Positions 35,452 through 44,080 of a DNA stretch of 64,000 nucleotides are shown piece by piece. Made by a program: the position numbers and the translations under genes. The stretch spans positions 5,704,001 to 5,768,000 of the forward strand of contig NZ_JAPEQG010000001.1 of assembly GCF_026339735.1 (NCBI RefSeq). Direction: 5' to 3'. Each line of letters starts with the position of its first letter. The first letter of the stretch is position 1. The notes beneath the pieces are model-generated. The model saw only the letters and a list, made by a program, of their open reading frames with translations, was not told the DNA's origin and ran no database searches. The DNA is from Streptomyces sp. NBC_01669 (lineage in GTDB: Bacteria; Actinomycetota; Actinomycetes; Streptomycetales; Streptomycetaceae).

Positions 35452-35778
35452 ATGACCAGAACTGTGCGTGGACGAATCCCCGGGTTCGTGTGTGCATCCG
35501 TCTTGGCCTCGGCGCTTGCCTTTTCAGTAGCTGCGCCCGCAGCCCAGGCGGCCCCACAGGTACCGGCAAAGACCACCGCATCAAAGGCCGTACCCAACAG
35601 TTGGTGCGACTGGCACCCAGGCGCGTGTGGATGGCAGCCACGGCCCACCACCTACCTCCCCTACCCCCCCACCGCCTACCCTCCCTACCCCACCTACCCC
35701 GCCTACCCCCCCACCTTCTACCCCCCGTACCCCGCCTACCCCCCCACCTTCTACCCCTACCCGGGAGTGATCTTCTGA
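35452..35778 (+). CDS. Secreted Pro/Tyr-rich repeat protein
   Basis: 108 residues. A signal peptide ends at AAPAAQA, followed by a short linker with a CDWHPGAC cysteine pair and then about 45 residues built almost only of Pro, Tyr, Thr and Ala in imperfect PPYPTYPAYP/PPTFYPPYP repeats. ATG 35452 has GATGAGG 6 nt upstream; ATG 35440 is possible. Such PY-rich chains are seen in surface and adhesive proteins; a role here is inference. Confidence 0.65.
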   Translation: MTRTVRGRIPGFVCASVLASALAFSVAAPAAQAAPQVPAKTTASKAVPNSWCDWHPGACGWQPRPTTYLPYPPTAYPPYPTYPAYPPTFYPPYPAYPPTFYPYPGVIF

Positions 35779-36365
35779 CCGGATTCGAGCCGGTTTCAGG
35801 TCGGTGGTTGGGCATGGTCAGGTTGTAGCCGCGGACCAGCCTTTCCACGGTTCGGTTCCGGTCGAGCCCTTGGTTGGCGGGGTGGGCCGTGGACGGTGCC
35901 GAACAGGTGTGTCCAGGCGTGCTGCCAGGGCTAGTGCAGCGCTGCACTGATCCTGCGAGGTCAGGTGGCCTTGAGCGGGGTGCCGTCGTAGGTCCATCGG
36001 AAGGGGCGGGCTTCGTTGTCGTTCTGGATCTTCGACTCGCGACTCGTCGCGCGGCTGATCTTCGACTCCGGCGATCAGCTCGTGGACGTCGGCACGGGCA
36101 TCGGGCACAACATGCTGCGCAAACTGCTCGGACGAAAGCCGCAGTCCGCGCTGGAGGTGTACACAACGGCGGTCTCAGCAACAACTCCAGTGTCGTAGAC
36201 CGGTTCCAGGAGCCGGATCAGCTCAGTGAGTGAACTGAAGTCAGAACAGGGCCCTAACTGCTGCACCATCTCCATACCATGACAACGAGGACCCCGGCCG
36301 ACCGCGGACAGGAGATGTCGTCGATGCTGTCATAGACGTTTCCCAGCGAGCACCTTCGAGGGCCC
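35779..36365. other. Gene-poor junction with transposon debris
   Basis: No intact gene is supported. It contains an IS630-type C-terminal fragment (listed separately) and a short plus-strand stretch (36016-36198) with RLIFDSGDQLVDVGTGIG that may be another broken gene. Base composition is less GC-biased than in neighbouring genes. Confidence 0.6.
35961..36030 (-). pseudogene. C-terminal fragment of an IS630-type transposase
   Basis: The minus-strand frame ends SKIQNDNEARPFRWTYDGTP then LKAT and a stop at 35961-35963. ARPFRWTYDGTPLKA is a familiar C-terminal ending of streptomycete IS630 transposases. Upstream the frame dissolves, so only the tail survives. Confidence 0.5.
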
Positions 36366-36974
36366 ATGACCGACTACCTGCCGGCCGTCTTCGCCATGCT
36401 CGGCCCGGCGGAAGAACGCTTCGCCGATCCTGCGGCCTGGCTCAGTCTGGAGGACGAACTCGGCAGGACCCTTCCGGCGGACTACAAGCGGATCGTCGAT
36501 GCCTACGCACCCGTGCAGATCAACGGACACCTCTGCCTATCCCATCCGGCGTCCGACTGGCGGAACCTGGGCGAGGAGATCCGCTCGACATCAGCGACCT
36601 GGTCCGAGAGCGCATGGGAGTTCTACGTCACGGGGCCTGACGACGATCCCCGCGTCTTCTGCAACCTCCCGCAGCTCAGCTTCGGTACCGCCGAGGGCCT
36701 CGTGCCCCTCGCCTCCACCGATCAAGGAGCCGCAGTCTTCGGAGCTCCGCAGGTCCACGGGTTCTCAGACGGTGTGGTGGTACAGGGCGAGGAAGGTGAC
36801 TGGGTCGCACACTCGATGACCTTCGCCGAGTGGCTGTACCGCTACCTGATCGGCGAGGAGATGGCCGGTTGGGACAGTGCGACCTTCTACCCCGGCCCCG
36901 TTCGGCTGGAGTACCCGCCCGCAGGACCGGGCCAACGCACCCGCCAGGCATCCGGGCCAGCGCGCGGAGTGTGA
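36366..36974 (+). CDS. SMI1/KNR4 (SUKH) family protein
   Basis: 202 residues. The N-terminal pattern PAAWLSLEDELGRTLPADYKRIVDAYAPVQING is the SUKH/SMI1 signature (LGxxLPxDYKxFL), followed by a WxxLGEEI segment and a C-terminal part with EWLYRYLIGEEM. SUKH proteins often act as immunity proteins to polymorphic toxins, but no toxin gene lies next to it. It sits among transposon fragments. Confidence 0.78.
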   Translation: MTDYLPAVFAMLGPAEERFADPAAWLSLEDELGRTLPADYKRIVDAYAPVQINGHLCLSHPASDWRNLGEEIRSTSATWSESAWEFYVTGPDDDPRVFCNLPQLSFGTAEGLVPLASTDQGAAVFGAPQVHGFSDGVVVQGEEGDWVAHSMTFAEWLYRYLIGEEMAGWDSATFYPGPVRLEYPPAGPGQRTRQASGPARGV

Positions 36975-37086
36975 GTTCCACACCAACCGAGACGTCTTCT
37001 AAGTCCGATGCCTGTGCGTGCAGCCAGCTGAGACCCGACGCGTAGGGAGGATGTCCTGCCGCAGGATCCTCGCCCTCATGTGTTGT

Positions 37087-37296
37087 CTACTCGGGCGAAG
37101 TGCTCTGCAGGGACGTGACGAACGGCGCCCAGGCAGCACGGCTGAACGTCAGCCTTGGCCCATCGGGGGCCTTCGAATCACGCACGGCTGTCAACTCTGC
37201 TAGATGGGCAGCCTCAACGCACTCGGTTGTGTTGCCCCCGCTGTAGGAGGACTTGAACCACGTAAGAGCCAGGACGGACCGAGTAGACGAAGCCAT
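37087..37296 (-). CDS. DUF397 protein
   Basis: 69 residues of the DUF397 family: LTWFKSSYSGGNTTECVEAAHLAELTAVRDSKAPDGPRLTFSRAAWAPFV. It is almost always found next to a WhiJ-like XRE regulator, as here, and is thought to be its small partner. The ATG overlaps the regulator stop (TGATG), and AAGGAG lies 6 nt upstream. The gene belongs to the WhiJ/AbaA-type developmental sets of streptomycetes. Confidence 0.92.
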   Translation of the reverse strand: MASSTRSVLALTWFKSSYSGGNTTECVEAAHLAELTAVRDSKAPDGPRLTFSRAAWAPFVTSLQSTSPE

Positions 37297-38141
37297 CAAA
37301 TCTCCTTGCGGACACGCGCGATCACTGCCGATGATGCGGCCATGTCCAAGGCTTGTGCTCGCAGGTAGTCGAACGCAAGTCGGTATCGGCTCAGTTCTTC
37401 TTCCTTCTCCATGAAAAGCGATCCGACATGCAGGTCGACGTAGACGACGTCGAGGGACGGTTCGACGCCGCCCAGGATCACGAAGCTGCCCAAGGCCGCC
37501 GTGTGGGCCCCATTGGAGAACGGAAGGACCTGAAGGGTGATGTCCCGTGATTCGTTGGCATCCAAGAGACGGCCGAGTTGCTCGCGCATGATTTCGCGTG
37601 ACCCGACCACGCGCCGGATCACGGACTCATCGAGGATTGCCCAGAGGTGCGGGGGCTTGGGGCGGGTCAGGATCTCCTGTCGCTTCATGCGGATGTCGAC
37701 GAGTCGAGCGATCTCCTCGGGGGCGAGGCGCATCTCGTTCGCCTGCTGGATGGCGGTGTTGTAGCTGCGGGTCTGAAGCAGGCCGGGTACGTATACGCAG
37801 GAGAAGTGGTCTTCTCGTAGAGCCTCGTCCTCAAGTGTCAGCAGCAAGCTCATATCGGCGGGGATGGAATCGGTGAACGGCGCCCACCAGCCCTGTTGCT
37901 TGGCGTCCTTTGCGAGGGCGACCACTGCATTGCGTTCCGCGGCTGTCGCGTCGTATTGCTGACAAAGTGCGTCCACGATGGGCCACTTCACCGGCCCTTC
38001 CTGAGTCTCGTAGCGGCTGACGGTGGCCTTGGACACGCCGACCAGCCGGCCGGCTTCCTCAAGTGTCATGCCTTTGGCCGCACGGAGCTTCCGCATCATC
38101 GCGCCGAGCTGGCGGCGGCGGGTCGTGGTCCTCGCTGTCAC
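37296..38141 (-). CDS. XRE regulator with DUF5753 domain (WhiJ-like)
   Basis: 281 residues. The N-terminal helix-turn-helix is RRRQLGAMMRKLRAAKGMTLEEAGRLVGVSKATVSRYETQEGP; the C-terminal domain is DUF5753 (FSCVYVPGLLQTRSYNTA...). The protein probably binds DNA in partnership with the DUF397 product downstream. GTG 38141 is used with no strong ribosome site, so the start is tentative. It is divergent from the GHKL ATPase gene. Confidence 0.9.
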   Translation of the reverse strand: MTARTTTRRRQLGAMMRKLRAAKGMTLEEAGRLVGVSKATVSRYETQEGPVKWPIVDALCQQYDATAAERNAVVALAKDAKQQGWWAPFTDSIPADMSLLLTLEDEALREDHFSCVYVPGLLQTRSYNTAIQQANEMRLAPEEIARLVDIRMKRQEILTRPKPPHLWAILDESVIRRVVGSREIMREQLGRLLDANESRDITLQVLPFSNGAHTAALGSFVILGGVEPSLDVVYVDLHVGSLFMEKEEELSRYRLAFDYLRAQALDMAASSAVIARVRKEI

Positions 38142-38353
38142 GCGGAGCTGCCTTTCGTTCCGTACGGGCCGTTGCCCCCATGCAACAGGGCGACGAGAAC
38201 CGTCAGTTGATGAACCAGCAGATTCACCCGTGAGATTCGCGTGAGAAGTTACATAGAGAGACTTCTCGCTGCCATACTCGCAGCAAGCAGCTACGCAGCG
38301 CAGCCGTACGAACACGGTAGGCGTAGCGCTGACGTGGCCGGAAGGAGACGTGC

Positions 38354-38998
38354 ATGTCCGTATGTGGCGACAGCGGAACCGAAATCCGCAGCGTGCTGCC
38401 GTTTGAGGCCGTGCCCACCGCATTACGTGGGCTACGGAGGAATGTCAGAAGCCAGCTTGCGGCGTGGGGGATGCCGGCATTCGCGGACGAGGCTGAACTC
38501 GTGGTCAGCGAGCTGGCCTCCAATGTGATCAAGCATGTGGGGGAGGGTGTGTCCGCCACGCTCGTACTGGAGCCGACGGCGGACCGCCTGCGGATCGAGC
38601 TGCACGACAAGAGCTATCAGGTGCCGGCGCTTAGCCCGATGTGCTGCGATGAGGAATGCGGCCGGGGCCTGCACCTGCTTGCCGGTGTCGCGGTCGCCTG
38701 GGGGACAGTGCTGACATCAACAGGTAAGGCTGTCTGGTGCGAGTTGTGGGCGGACCCCGAAGGGCAATGCCGGAGGGTGCGGCGAGCTGAGCTGGCCCTG
38801 ACCCAGTACCGCCGTGAGGTTGGCGCCGCCGACTTGGTGCAGAACCGCTCGGCTCGGATGCTTCAGGAGTCCGCGACGGACCTTATCGCTGACCTGTTGC
38901 ACTGGGTTGCCGCGCATGGGGGAGACCCTGACGATCTCCTCGACCGCGCGCAGATGCACTACGAGGCGGAAGCGGAGGTACTCGCCGAGACCGCCTGA
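38354..38998 (+). CDS. GHKL ATPase of the RsbW/anti-sigma type
   Basis: 214 residues. The ATP-binding N-box is ELVVSELASNVIKH with N57, and the G-box is CGRGLHLLAGVAV. It resembles the ATPase member of abaA/whiJ-type loci and serine-protein kinases such as RsbW. GGAAGGAG lies upstream of ATG 38354. Divergent orientation from the XRE/DUF397 pair is the standard arrangement. The C-terminal 70 residues form an extra helical tail. Confidence 0.85.
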   Translation: MSVCGDSGTEIRSVLPFEAVPTALRGLRRNVRSQLAAWGMPAFADEAELVVSELASNVIKHVGEGVSATLVLEPTADRLRIELHDKSYQVPALSPMCCDEECGRGLHLLAGVAVAWGTVLTSTGKAVWCELWADPEGQCRRVRRAELALTQYRREVGAADLVQNRSARMLQESATDLIADLLHWVAAHGGDPDDLLDRAQMHYEAEAEVLAETA

Positions 38999-39020
38999 TC
39001 GTGATCTCAGGGTGCAAGGG

Positions 39021-39827
39021 TCAGCCAGAAGCCCGGATCGCGGCGGCGAGCAGGATCCCGACGTCGTCGTGCCGGCCGGCGTGGTTGAAGGCCGCCGTGA
39101 TGTTCATGACGGCCCGCTTGTCCGTACGTTCTGCCGCGCTGATCAGTATGGCTTCGGCGGCGTTCTGCAAACCAGCTGCGCGGCATGAGGTCACGGCCTT
39201 GAGGATGTCGTCCGCGGAGTAGGACGTTCCCGCCCGCCAGAGCAGGAGGTCTGCGTCGCGGTTCCGGCCATCGGCGAGGTAGCCAGCCACGACTCCGGTC
39301 TCCGTCCATGTGAGCTCGGCGGCTTCTGAAGGGTGCCGGTCCCCCTCCGCTCGGGGGACCGGCACCCTCATTTGTGTCTGCGGCAACGAAAGTTTGCGCC
39401 GACGGGTCTGACGGCCAAGGAGCAGCGCCCGCCGCCGCACCGGCGACATCCGAACAGTGCCGGAAGCCGGCCGCTCCGCTTCGTCGTCGTGATCAGGCGG
39501 GTATCCGACACTGCAGCACTCGCAGTGCTTCTTCTGGGCGTGGATACGGAGTTCCAGCAATGCGGCAAGGGTGTGCGGCAGGGGTTCGCCTCCTGCGGCG
39601 TCTTTCTCTATGACCTCGTAGAACCCCTGCAGGAGGGCCTCCTCGGGGATGCGGCCGCCGTTGAGATGGTTCGACAGGGTCGTCGCCGCCTGATGGGCAT
39701 CTCCGGCGATCTTCGCCTGGGTCCTGGGGCTGCACTCCCGGACCTCGCGCATTGCCGTTACCAGGGCCCGGTGGGCCGCCGTGATGTCACTCGGCAGTTC
39801 TTTCCACTTATGCGACTTGGGCGTCAC
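39021..39827 (-). CDS. Helix-turn-helix regulator-like protein
   Basis: 268 residues from GTG 39827. The N-terminal part (ITAAHRALVTAMREVRECSPRTQAKIAGDAHQAATTLSNHLNGGRIP) is a Cro/XRE-type helix-turn-helix seen in streptomycete regulators of unknown target. The middle is basic and less conserved, and the C-terminal 100 residues are Ala-rich helices. A perfect 15-bp inverted repeat lies within the gene (39331-39367). It borders the defence island. Confidence 0.62.
   Translation of the reverse strand: MTPKSHKWKELPSDITAAHRALVTAMREVRECSPRTQAKIAGDAHQAATTLSNHLNGGRIPEEALLQGFYEVIEKDAAGGEPLPHTLAALLELRIHAQKKHCECCSVGYPPDHDDEAERPASGTVRMSPVRRRALLLGRQTRRRKLSLPQTQMRVPVPRAEGDRHPSEAAELTWTETGVVAGYLADGRNRDADLLLWRAGTSYSADDILKAVTSCRAAGLQNAAEAILISAAERTDKRAVMNITAAFNHAGRHDDVGILLAAAIRASG
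39331..39367. repeat. Perfect 15-bp inverted repeat inside a coding region
   Basis: GGGTGCCGGTCCCCC (39331-39345) pairs with GGGGGACCGGCACCC (39353-39367) around a 7-base loop. It looks like a terminator but has no U-run and lies in the middle of the helix-turn-helix gene. Confidence 0.85.
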
Positions 39828-40052
39828 GCACGACTTCCGTTCCTCTGATGTGCGGTGATGGCAAGTCAATTCTCACGGATGCAGTGGCCTTTTCGGCGTG
39901 TGAGGATGTTTTCCATCCCCCCTCGAAACCTCCTGGAGCCTGGCGTTGCGGGTCGCGGTGCGAGAAGACTGGCGATGCTTGCAAGGGGTGCCAGCAAGAT
40001 TCCTTCTGGTCCCTGCCGAGTTGCCGTGCACCTGACAAAAGGGGGATGTGGA

Positions 40053-40736
40053 ATGACTCTGCCGTCGTGGCGGGACGAGAAGTTCGGAACCATGAAGCGC
40101 GCCGCGCTGTGGCTGGTGACGGTCGTAGGGGAGGGCAACGTCTTCACCAAGGAAGACGTCAAGAACGCCTTTCCCGGGATCAGCCAGGCCGACCGTCGGG
40201 TGCGTGACCTGCGCGACTACAACTGGCAGATCGACACGCACAGGGAAGACGCACTGCTGGGCCAGCACGAGCAGCGGTTCGTTGCGCAGGGGCAGCCGGT
40301 CTGGGAGCCGGGCAAGGCCACCAAGGACAGTTCGTCCATTACGGACACTCAGCGGCGGAAGATCCTGGCCAGTGACGGGAACCGCTGCCGCTCGTGCGGG
40401 ATCACGGCAGGACAGGTCTACGCCGGCACGTTCGAGTCGGCCCAGATCGACATCGCCCGCCGGAAGGTGAAGCAGCCCGACGGCAGCACCCCGGTGCAGT
40501 TCGTCGCGGAGTGCAACCGCTGTCGCGTGGGCGGTCGGGGGCTGGAGGCAGACCTGGACGCTGTGATCGCGGGCATTGAGAAGCTCGGCACGCTGCAGCG
40601 TCAGATGCTGGCGGAGTGGGTTGTCGCGGACGAGCGGGAGTTCGGTGTCGTGGAGCGGCTCTGGGCAGACTTCCGTACGCTGCCGGCTGAGTCCAGGGAC
40701 AAGGTCCGTGCGGCCCTTGGGCTGCCCTCCGCCTGA
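40053..40736 (+). CDS. Winged-helix protein with degenerate HNH domain
   Basis: 227 residues. It starts TLPSWRDEKFGTMKRAALWLV with a winged helix (QADRRVRDLRDYNWQIDTH), then a zinc-ribbon pair (CRSCG...ECNRCR). It is a paralogue of the protein at 45963-46670, which has the same order. Where the paralogue has LTLGHVNPH, this protein has IDIARRKV, so the metal-activating His of the HNH motif is missing and nuclease activity is unlikely. It may act as a DNA sensor. ATG 40053 has GGGGGATG upstream. It heads the ParB-helicase operon. Confidence 0.75.
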   Translation: MTLPSWRDEKFGTMKRAALWLVTVVGEGNVFTKEDVKNAFPGISQADRRVRDLRDYNWQIDTHREDALLGQHEQRFVAQGQPVWEPGKATKDSSSITDTQRRKILASDGNRCRSCGITAGQVYAGTFESAQIDIARRKVKQPDGSTPVQFVAECNRCRVGGRGLEADLDAVIAGIEKLGTLQRQMLAEWVVADEREFGVVERLWADFRTLPAESRDKVRAALGLPSA

Positions 40737-40829
40737 GCGGGATCCACGGACCATGGTGGGGCCGCCAGTGGTGTCGGCCCCACCATGTTTCAGAAATTAC
40801 ATCTTTCGCGAATCAGAGGAGAACGCACT

Positions 40830-42254
40830 GTGAGTAGGGACGTCGGGGACTTCGGCCGGCCGCCGCTCGCCGCTGAGAATGCCGATCTCGTAGAGCGGCG
40901 CCTCAAGGAGGCCGCCGCCGGAACGGGGCTCCAGGAGACGCTGACGATTGAGTGGCGTACGAAGCCGCAAGTCGTGCAGGTCATCGAAATGCCGCTCGGG
41001 TCCCTCTACTACAACCCTGGCACCCACAGGATCCGGGCTCAGCGAAGTTTCGATCCACAGCGGGACCGTCGGTTGGACGAGGACCCGTGGAGCGACGAGA
41101 GCCAGAGCTACCTCCAGCATCTGCTCCAAGCTAAACCGTCCGACCCGTCAAAGAGGGACCAGGACTTCGATGAGCTGAAGCAGAGCCTCAAGGACTTCCG
41201 GCAGAACGAACCGGGGCTCATCACGCCCGACGGCATCCTGGTCAACGGCAATACCCGGGCGGCAGCGCTGCGCGAGCTTGGCGTCGCCTATATCCGAGTT
41301 GGTGTGCTGCCGGACTCCTGCACCTGGGCGGACATCAACAGGGTAGAGCTGTCCCTGCAGCTTCGTCCCGACACCCGCCGTGAATACTCGTATATCAACC
41401 GGCTGCTCACGATTGACGAGCAAGTCGGGGCGGGCCGGCCTCTGAAGGAGGTCGCGCGGGAGTTCCGTATCCGGGAGTCGACGGCCGAGCAGGACCTCTG
41501 GGTGCTCACCTGCCTCCGTGATCTGAGGGATAGGTCCACGACCGGAGACGCGCAGCTCCGGCTGCTGGACTTCGAGGATGCTCAGGAGAAGCTTCGCGAG
41601 GTGCACCGTGCCTATGCCAAGGAATCCAAGGCTGATCCGAGGAAGGCCGAGCTTCTCAAGGAGAACCGCCTGGCTGCCATCGTGATGGAATTCTCCAAGA
41701 CCGACGTCCGCCTCATCGAAGCCGATTTCCGGACGCGCTACCTGGAGCACCGGCTGCCGGACGAACTGAAGACCGCCCCCGCGGCGGCTCCCGAGCGCGT
41801 GATTCCCGGAATTGGCCGGGCGGTAAAGGCTGAGGTGCCACAGGTGGCCGCAGCGCGCGCCTTCACGGATTCGGTTCTCCGGGCCAAGGCTGTCATCCGC
41901 GCCAGGGACAAGGTCTCTTTGGCTGAGTCCGAGAAGGCCGCCTCAGTGTTCGAGGTTGCACATAAGGCGGTAGAGGACGCCCTGGAACCCGCAGGCAAGG
42001 ACGCTCGGGTACGCAAGCGGAAGCAGGCCGCGCCAGACCGCCTCTACGATGCCTGCCAGGACATTGAGCAGTGCATCACGGACATGGTGCTGGCCCGGGG
42101 ATCCCGAAGCCTGGATGAGGAGGCCCTTGACGAGGCGGTTCTCAAGCTGAGGGCATCCCTTGGGAAGCTGGCCCTGGCCGCCGCCCAGTCCATTGAGGTA
42201 CCTGGTGATGGTGTTGCGTGGCTGCTCGAGGCGGCACGCCAGGAGGCATCGTGA
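40830..42254 (+). CDS. ParB/Srx-like nuclease-domain protein
   Basis: 474 residues. Residues about 50-165 form a ParB/sulfiredoxin-like domain: IEMPLGSLYYNPGTHRIR, then GILVNGNTRAAALRELG (139-151), equivalent to the ParB arginine box. A helix-turn-helix follows (GRPLKEVAREFRIRESTAEQDLWVL), then long charged helices. ParB folds can bind CTP or act as nucleases, and DndB/DpdB regulators share the fold. GTG 40830 follows GAGGAG by 8 nt. It overlaps the helicase gene by 4 nt (GTGA). Confidence 0.82.
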   Translation: MSRDVGDFGRPPLAAENADLVERRLKEAAAGTGLQETLTIEWRTKPQVVQVIEMPLGSLYYNPGTHRIRAQRSFDPQRDRRLDEDPWSDESQSYLQHLLQAKPSDPSKRDQDFDELKQSLKDFRQNEPGLITPDGILVNGNTRAAALRELGVAYIRVGVLPDSCTWADINRVELSLQLRPDTRREYSYINRLLTIDEQVGAGRPLKEVAREFRIRESTAEQDLWVLTCLRDLRDRSTTGDAQLRLLDFEDAQEKLREVHRAYAKESKADPRKAELLKENRLAAIVMEFSKTDVRLIEADFRTRYLEHRLPDELKTAPAAAPERVIPGIGRAVKAEVPQVAAARAFTDSVLRAKAVIRARDKVSLAESEKAASVFEVAHKAVEDALEPAGKDARVRKRKQAAPDRLYDACQDIEQCITDMVLARGSRSLDEEALDEAVLKLRASLGKLALAAAQSIEVPGDGVAWLLEAARQEAS

Positions 42255-44080
42255 CGGTGGCGGAAGAACCGTCCCTGCATATCGGGTTCGACGTGACGCG
42301 GACCAGAGCTGTACTAAGGGCTAGTGAGCCGCACCGCAGTGATCTGACCCGGCTAGCAGCACGCTTCCCTGGAGGCGGACTGCGCGGACGGCTGGCCTTG
42401 GAGCTCTCTCTCGACGATTTCCTTGTGAGCATCGACGTTCTCGCCGACTGGCCTCATCCAGAGTCGGTTGTGTGGGCGGAAGAGCTCGGCGCGCTGGTTG
42501 GGGGAGTTCTCGACGATGCCGACCGGGCTGAACAGCAGCTGCAGGCGCCGACTCCGGCAGCGATATGGGACGACAGCGCTGTGGAAGCGGCGCTGGGATC
42601 CGCATGGTGCGCCGACCTCACGGAATTCCAGCGGCGTGATATCGCGCAGTTGTTGTCGTTGCAGCACGGTGCCAACTTCAGCGTTCCCGGAGCGGGGAAA
42701 ACTCGTGTAGGGCTCGCGGTGTACGCAGCTATGCGTGAGCGCAGCGAGGTGCGCCGGCTGCTGGTCGTCAGCCCGAAGTCAGCGTACGAATCCTGGCTGT
42801 CGGAAGGTGCTTTCTGCTTCAAGGAGCCGCCGCTCGCCACCGTGATGGGGAAGAGTCCGGACCCCAGAGCAGAGATCCTGATCGTGAACTATGAGCGTCT
42901 CGATAAGTCGCTCGCAGCGCTGGCCTCTTGGCTGCGTGGCGCACCCTCCATGGTCATCCTTGACGAAGCTCATCGTATGAAGCTGGGGGCACAGGGAACA
43001 TACGGCAGTGCCTGCATGGCGCTTGGGCCGCTGAGCCGCCGACGCCTCATTCTGACCGGAACACCGGCTCCGAACGGGGCGCGGGACCTGGAGAACCTGC
43101 TGTCTTTCGTCTGGCCGGGCCATGGACGGCGGGTCGTGACGCAGGCCGTCGCGGGAGGTGACCTCGCGCACGCCAGCTCGGTACTCCGCCCGCTCTTCAC
43201 CCGCACGACAAAGAACGAGCTGGGACTGCCCCCGTTCGAGACGCGGATCAGGCGGTTGCAGATGCCGGATCTGCACCGCGAGGTATACGACGCGCTGGTT
43301 GGCCGCTTTACCACTAGGGCTGAGGCATCTCGCGCTGACTTTGATGCCCTTGGTAAGGCGATGCTGCGCCTGCTCATGGCAGCTACCAGTCCGGCATTGC
43401 TTGTTGAGGGCGAAAGCCGCTATGAACCACTGACGTACCAGGTGCCGCCGCTCGAAGTCCCCGAAGATGAGTCGCTGTATTCCCTGATGCGGAACCTTCC
43501 GAGGCATGAGCTCTCTCCGAAGTACAAGGAAGCACTCAACATCGTTGCGACCAACGCCGCGATGGGCCGGAAAACCCTGGTCTGGACGACGTTCGTGCGC
43601 AGCATTACCACAATGGAGAGTCTGTTCGCGGCGTACCGGCCCGCTGTAGTGCATGGTGGGACCCCTGACCGTGAAGAGCAGATCAGACGTTTCCGCGAGG
43701 ATCCCGACTGCCACGTTCTCCTGTCCAACCCGGCCACTCTCGGCGAAGGCATCAGCTTGCACCATGTCTGCCATGACGCCGTCTACGTGGACCGGGACTT
43801 CATGGCGGGACGTTTTCTCCAGAGCCTGGACCGGATCCACCGGCTCGGTCTTGCACCTGGCACGGAGACGCGCGTCACCGTGCTTGCGGTTGAAGGCACC
43901 ATTGATGAGGTAGTGGCCATGAGGCTCGAAGAGAAGCTCGAATTCATGGGGCGGATCCTGGATGACCCCTCTGTTCAGCAGTTGGCCGATCTTGAGGACG
44001 AGCCATCGGGAGCCGCAGGTATGGATATGGCTGATGTCCGCGCGTTGCTGAGGCACGTCGATGCCGTCGCTGCCCAGTGA
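42251..44080 (+). CDS. SNF2-family helicase
   Basis: 609 residues. Motif I VPGAGKT (145-151), motif II DEAH (238-241), motif III LTGTPAPN (269-275) and motif VI QSLDRIHRLG are present, with a typical Swi2/Snf2 two-lobe spacing and no added nuclease. SNF2 ATPases translocate along DNA and are frequent in defence systems (DISARM, Dpd and others). GTG 42251 overlaps the ParB-like stop, with AGGAGG 4 nt upstream, indicating a tight operon. Confidence 0.88.
   Translation: MTVAEEPSLHIGFDVTRTRAVLRASEPHRSDLTRLAARFPGGGLRGRLALELSLDDFLVSIDVLADWPHPESVVWAEELGALVGGVLDDADRAEQQLQAPTPAAIWDDSAVEAALGSAWCADLTEFQRRDIAQLLSLQHGANFSVPGAGKTRVGLAVYAAMRERSEVRRLLVVSPKSAYESWLSEGAFCFKEPPLATVMGKSPDPRAEILIVNYERLDKSLAALASWLRGAPSMVILDEAHRMKLGAQGTYGSACMALGPLSRRRLILTGTPAPNGARDLENLLSFVWPGHGRRVVTQAVAGGDLAHASSVLRPLFTRTTKNELGLPPFETRIRRLQMPDLHREVYDALVGRFTTRAEASRADFDALGKAMLRLLMAATSPALLVEGESRYEPLTYQVPPLEVPEDESLYSLMRNLPRHELSPKYKEALNIVATNAAMGRKTLVWTTFVRSITTMESLFAAYRPAVVHGGTPDREEQIRRFREDPDCHVLLSNPATLGEGISLHHVCHDAVYVDRDFMAGRFLQSLDRIHRLGLAPGTETRVTVLAVEGTIDEVVAMRLEEKLEFMGRILDDPSVQQLADLEDEPSGAAGMDMADVRALLRHVDAVAAQ

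Noticed and set aside
36016..36198. Small plus-strand gene with RLIFDSGDQLVDVGTGIG
   Set aside because: No ribosome site, no clear family, and it overlaps the transposase fragment on the other strand; treated as debris.
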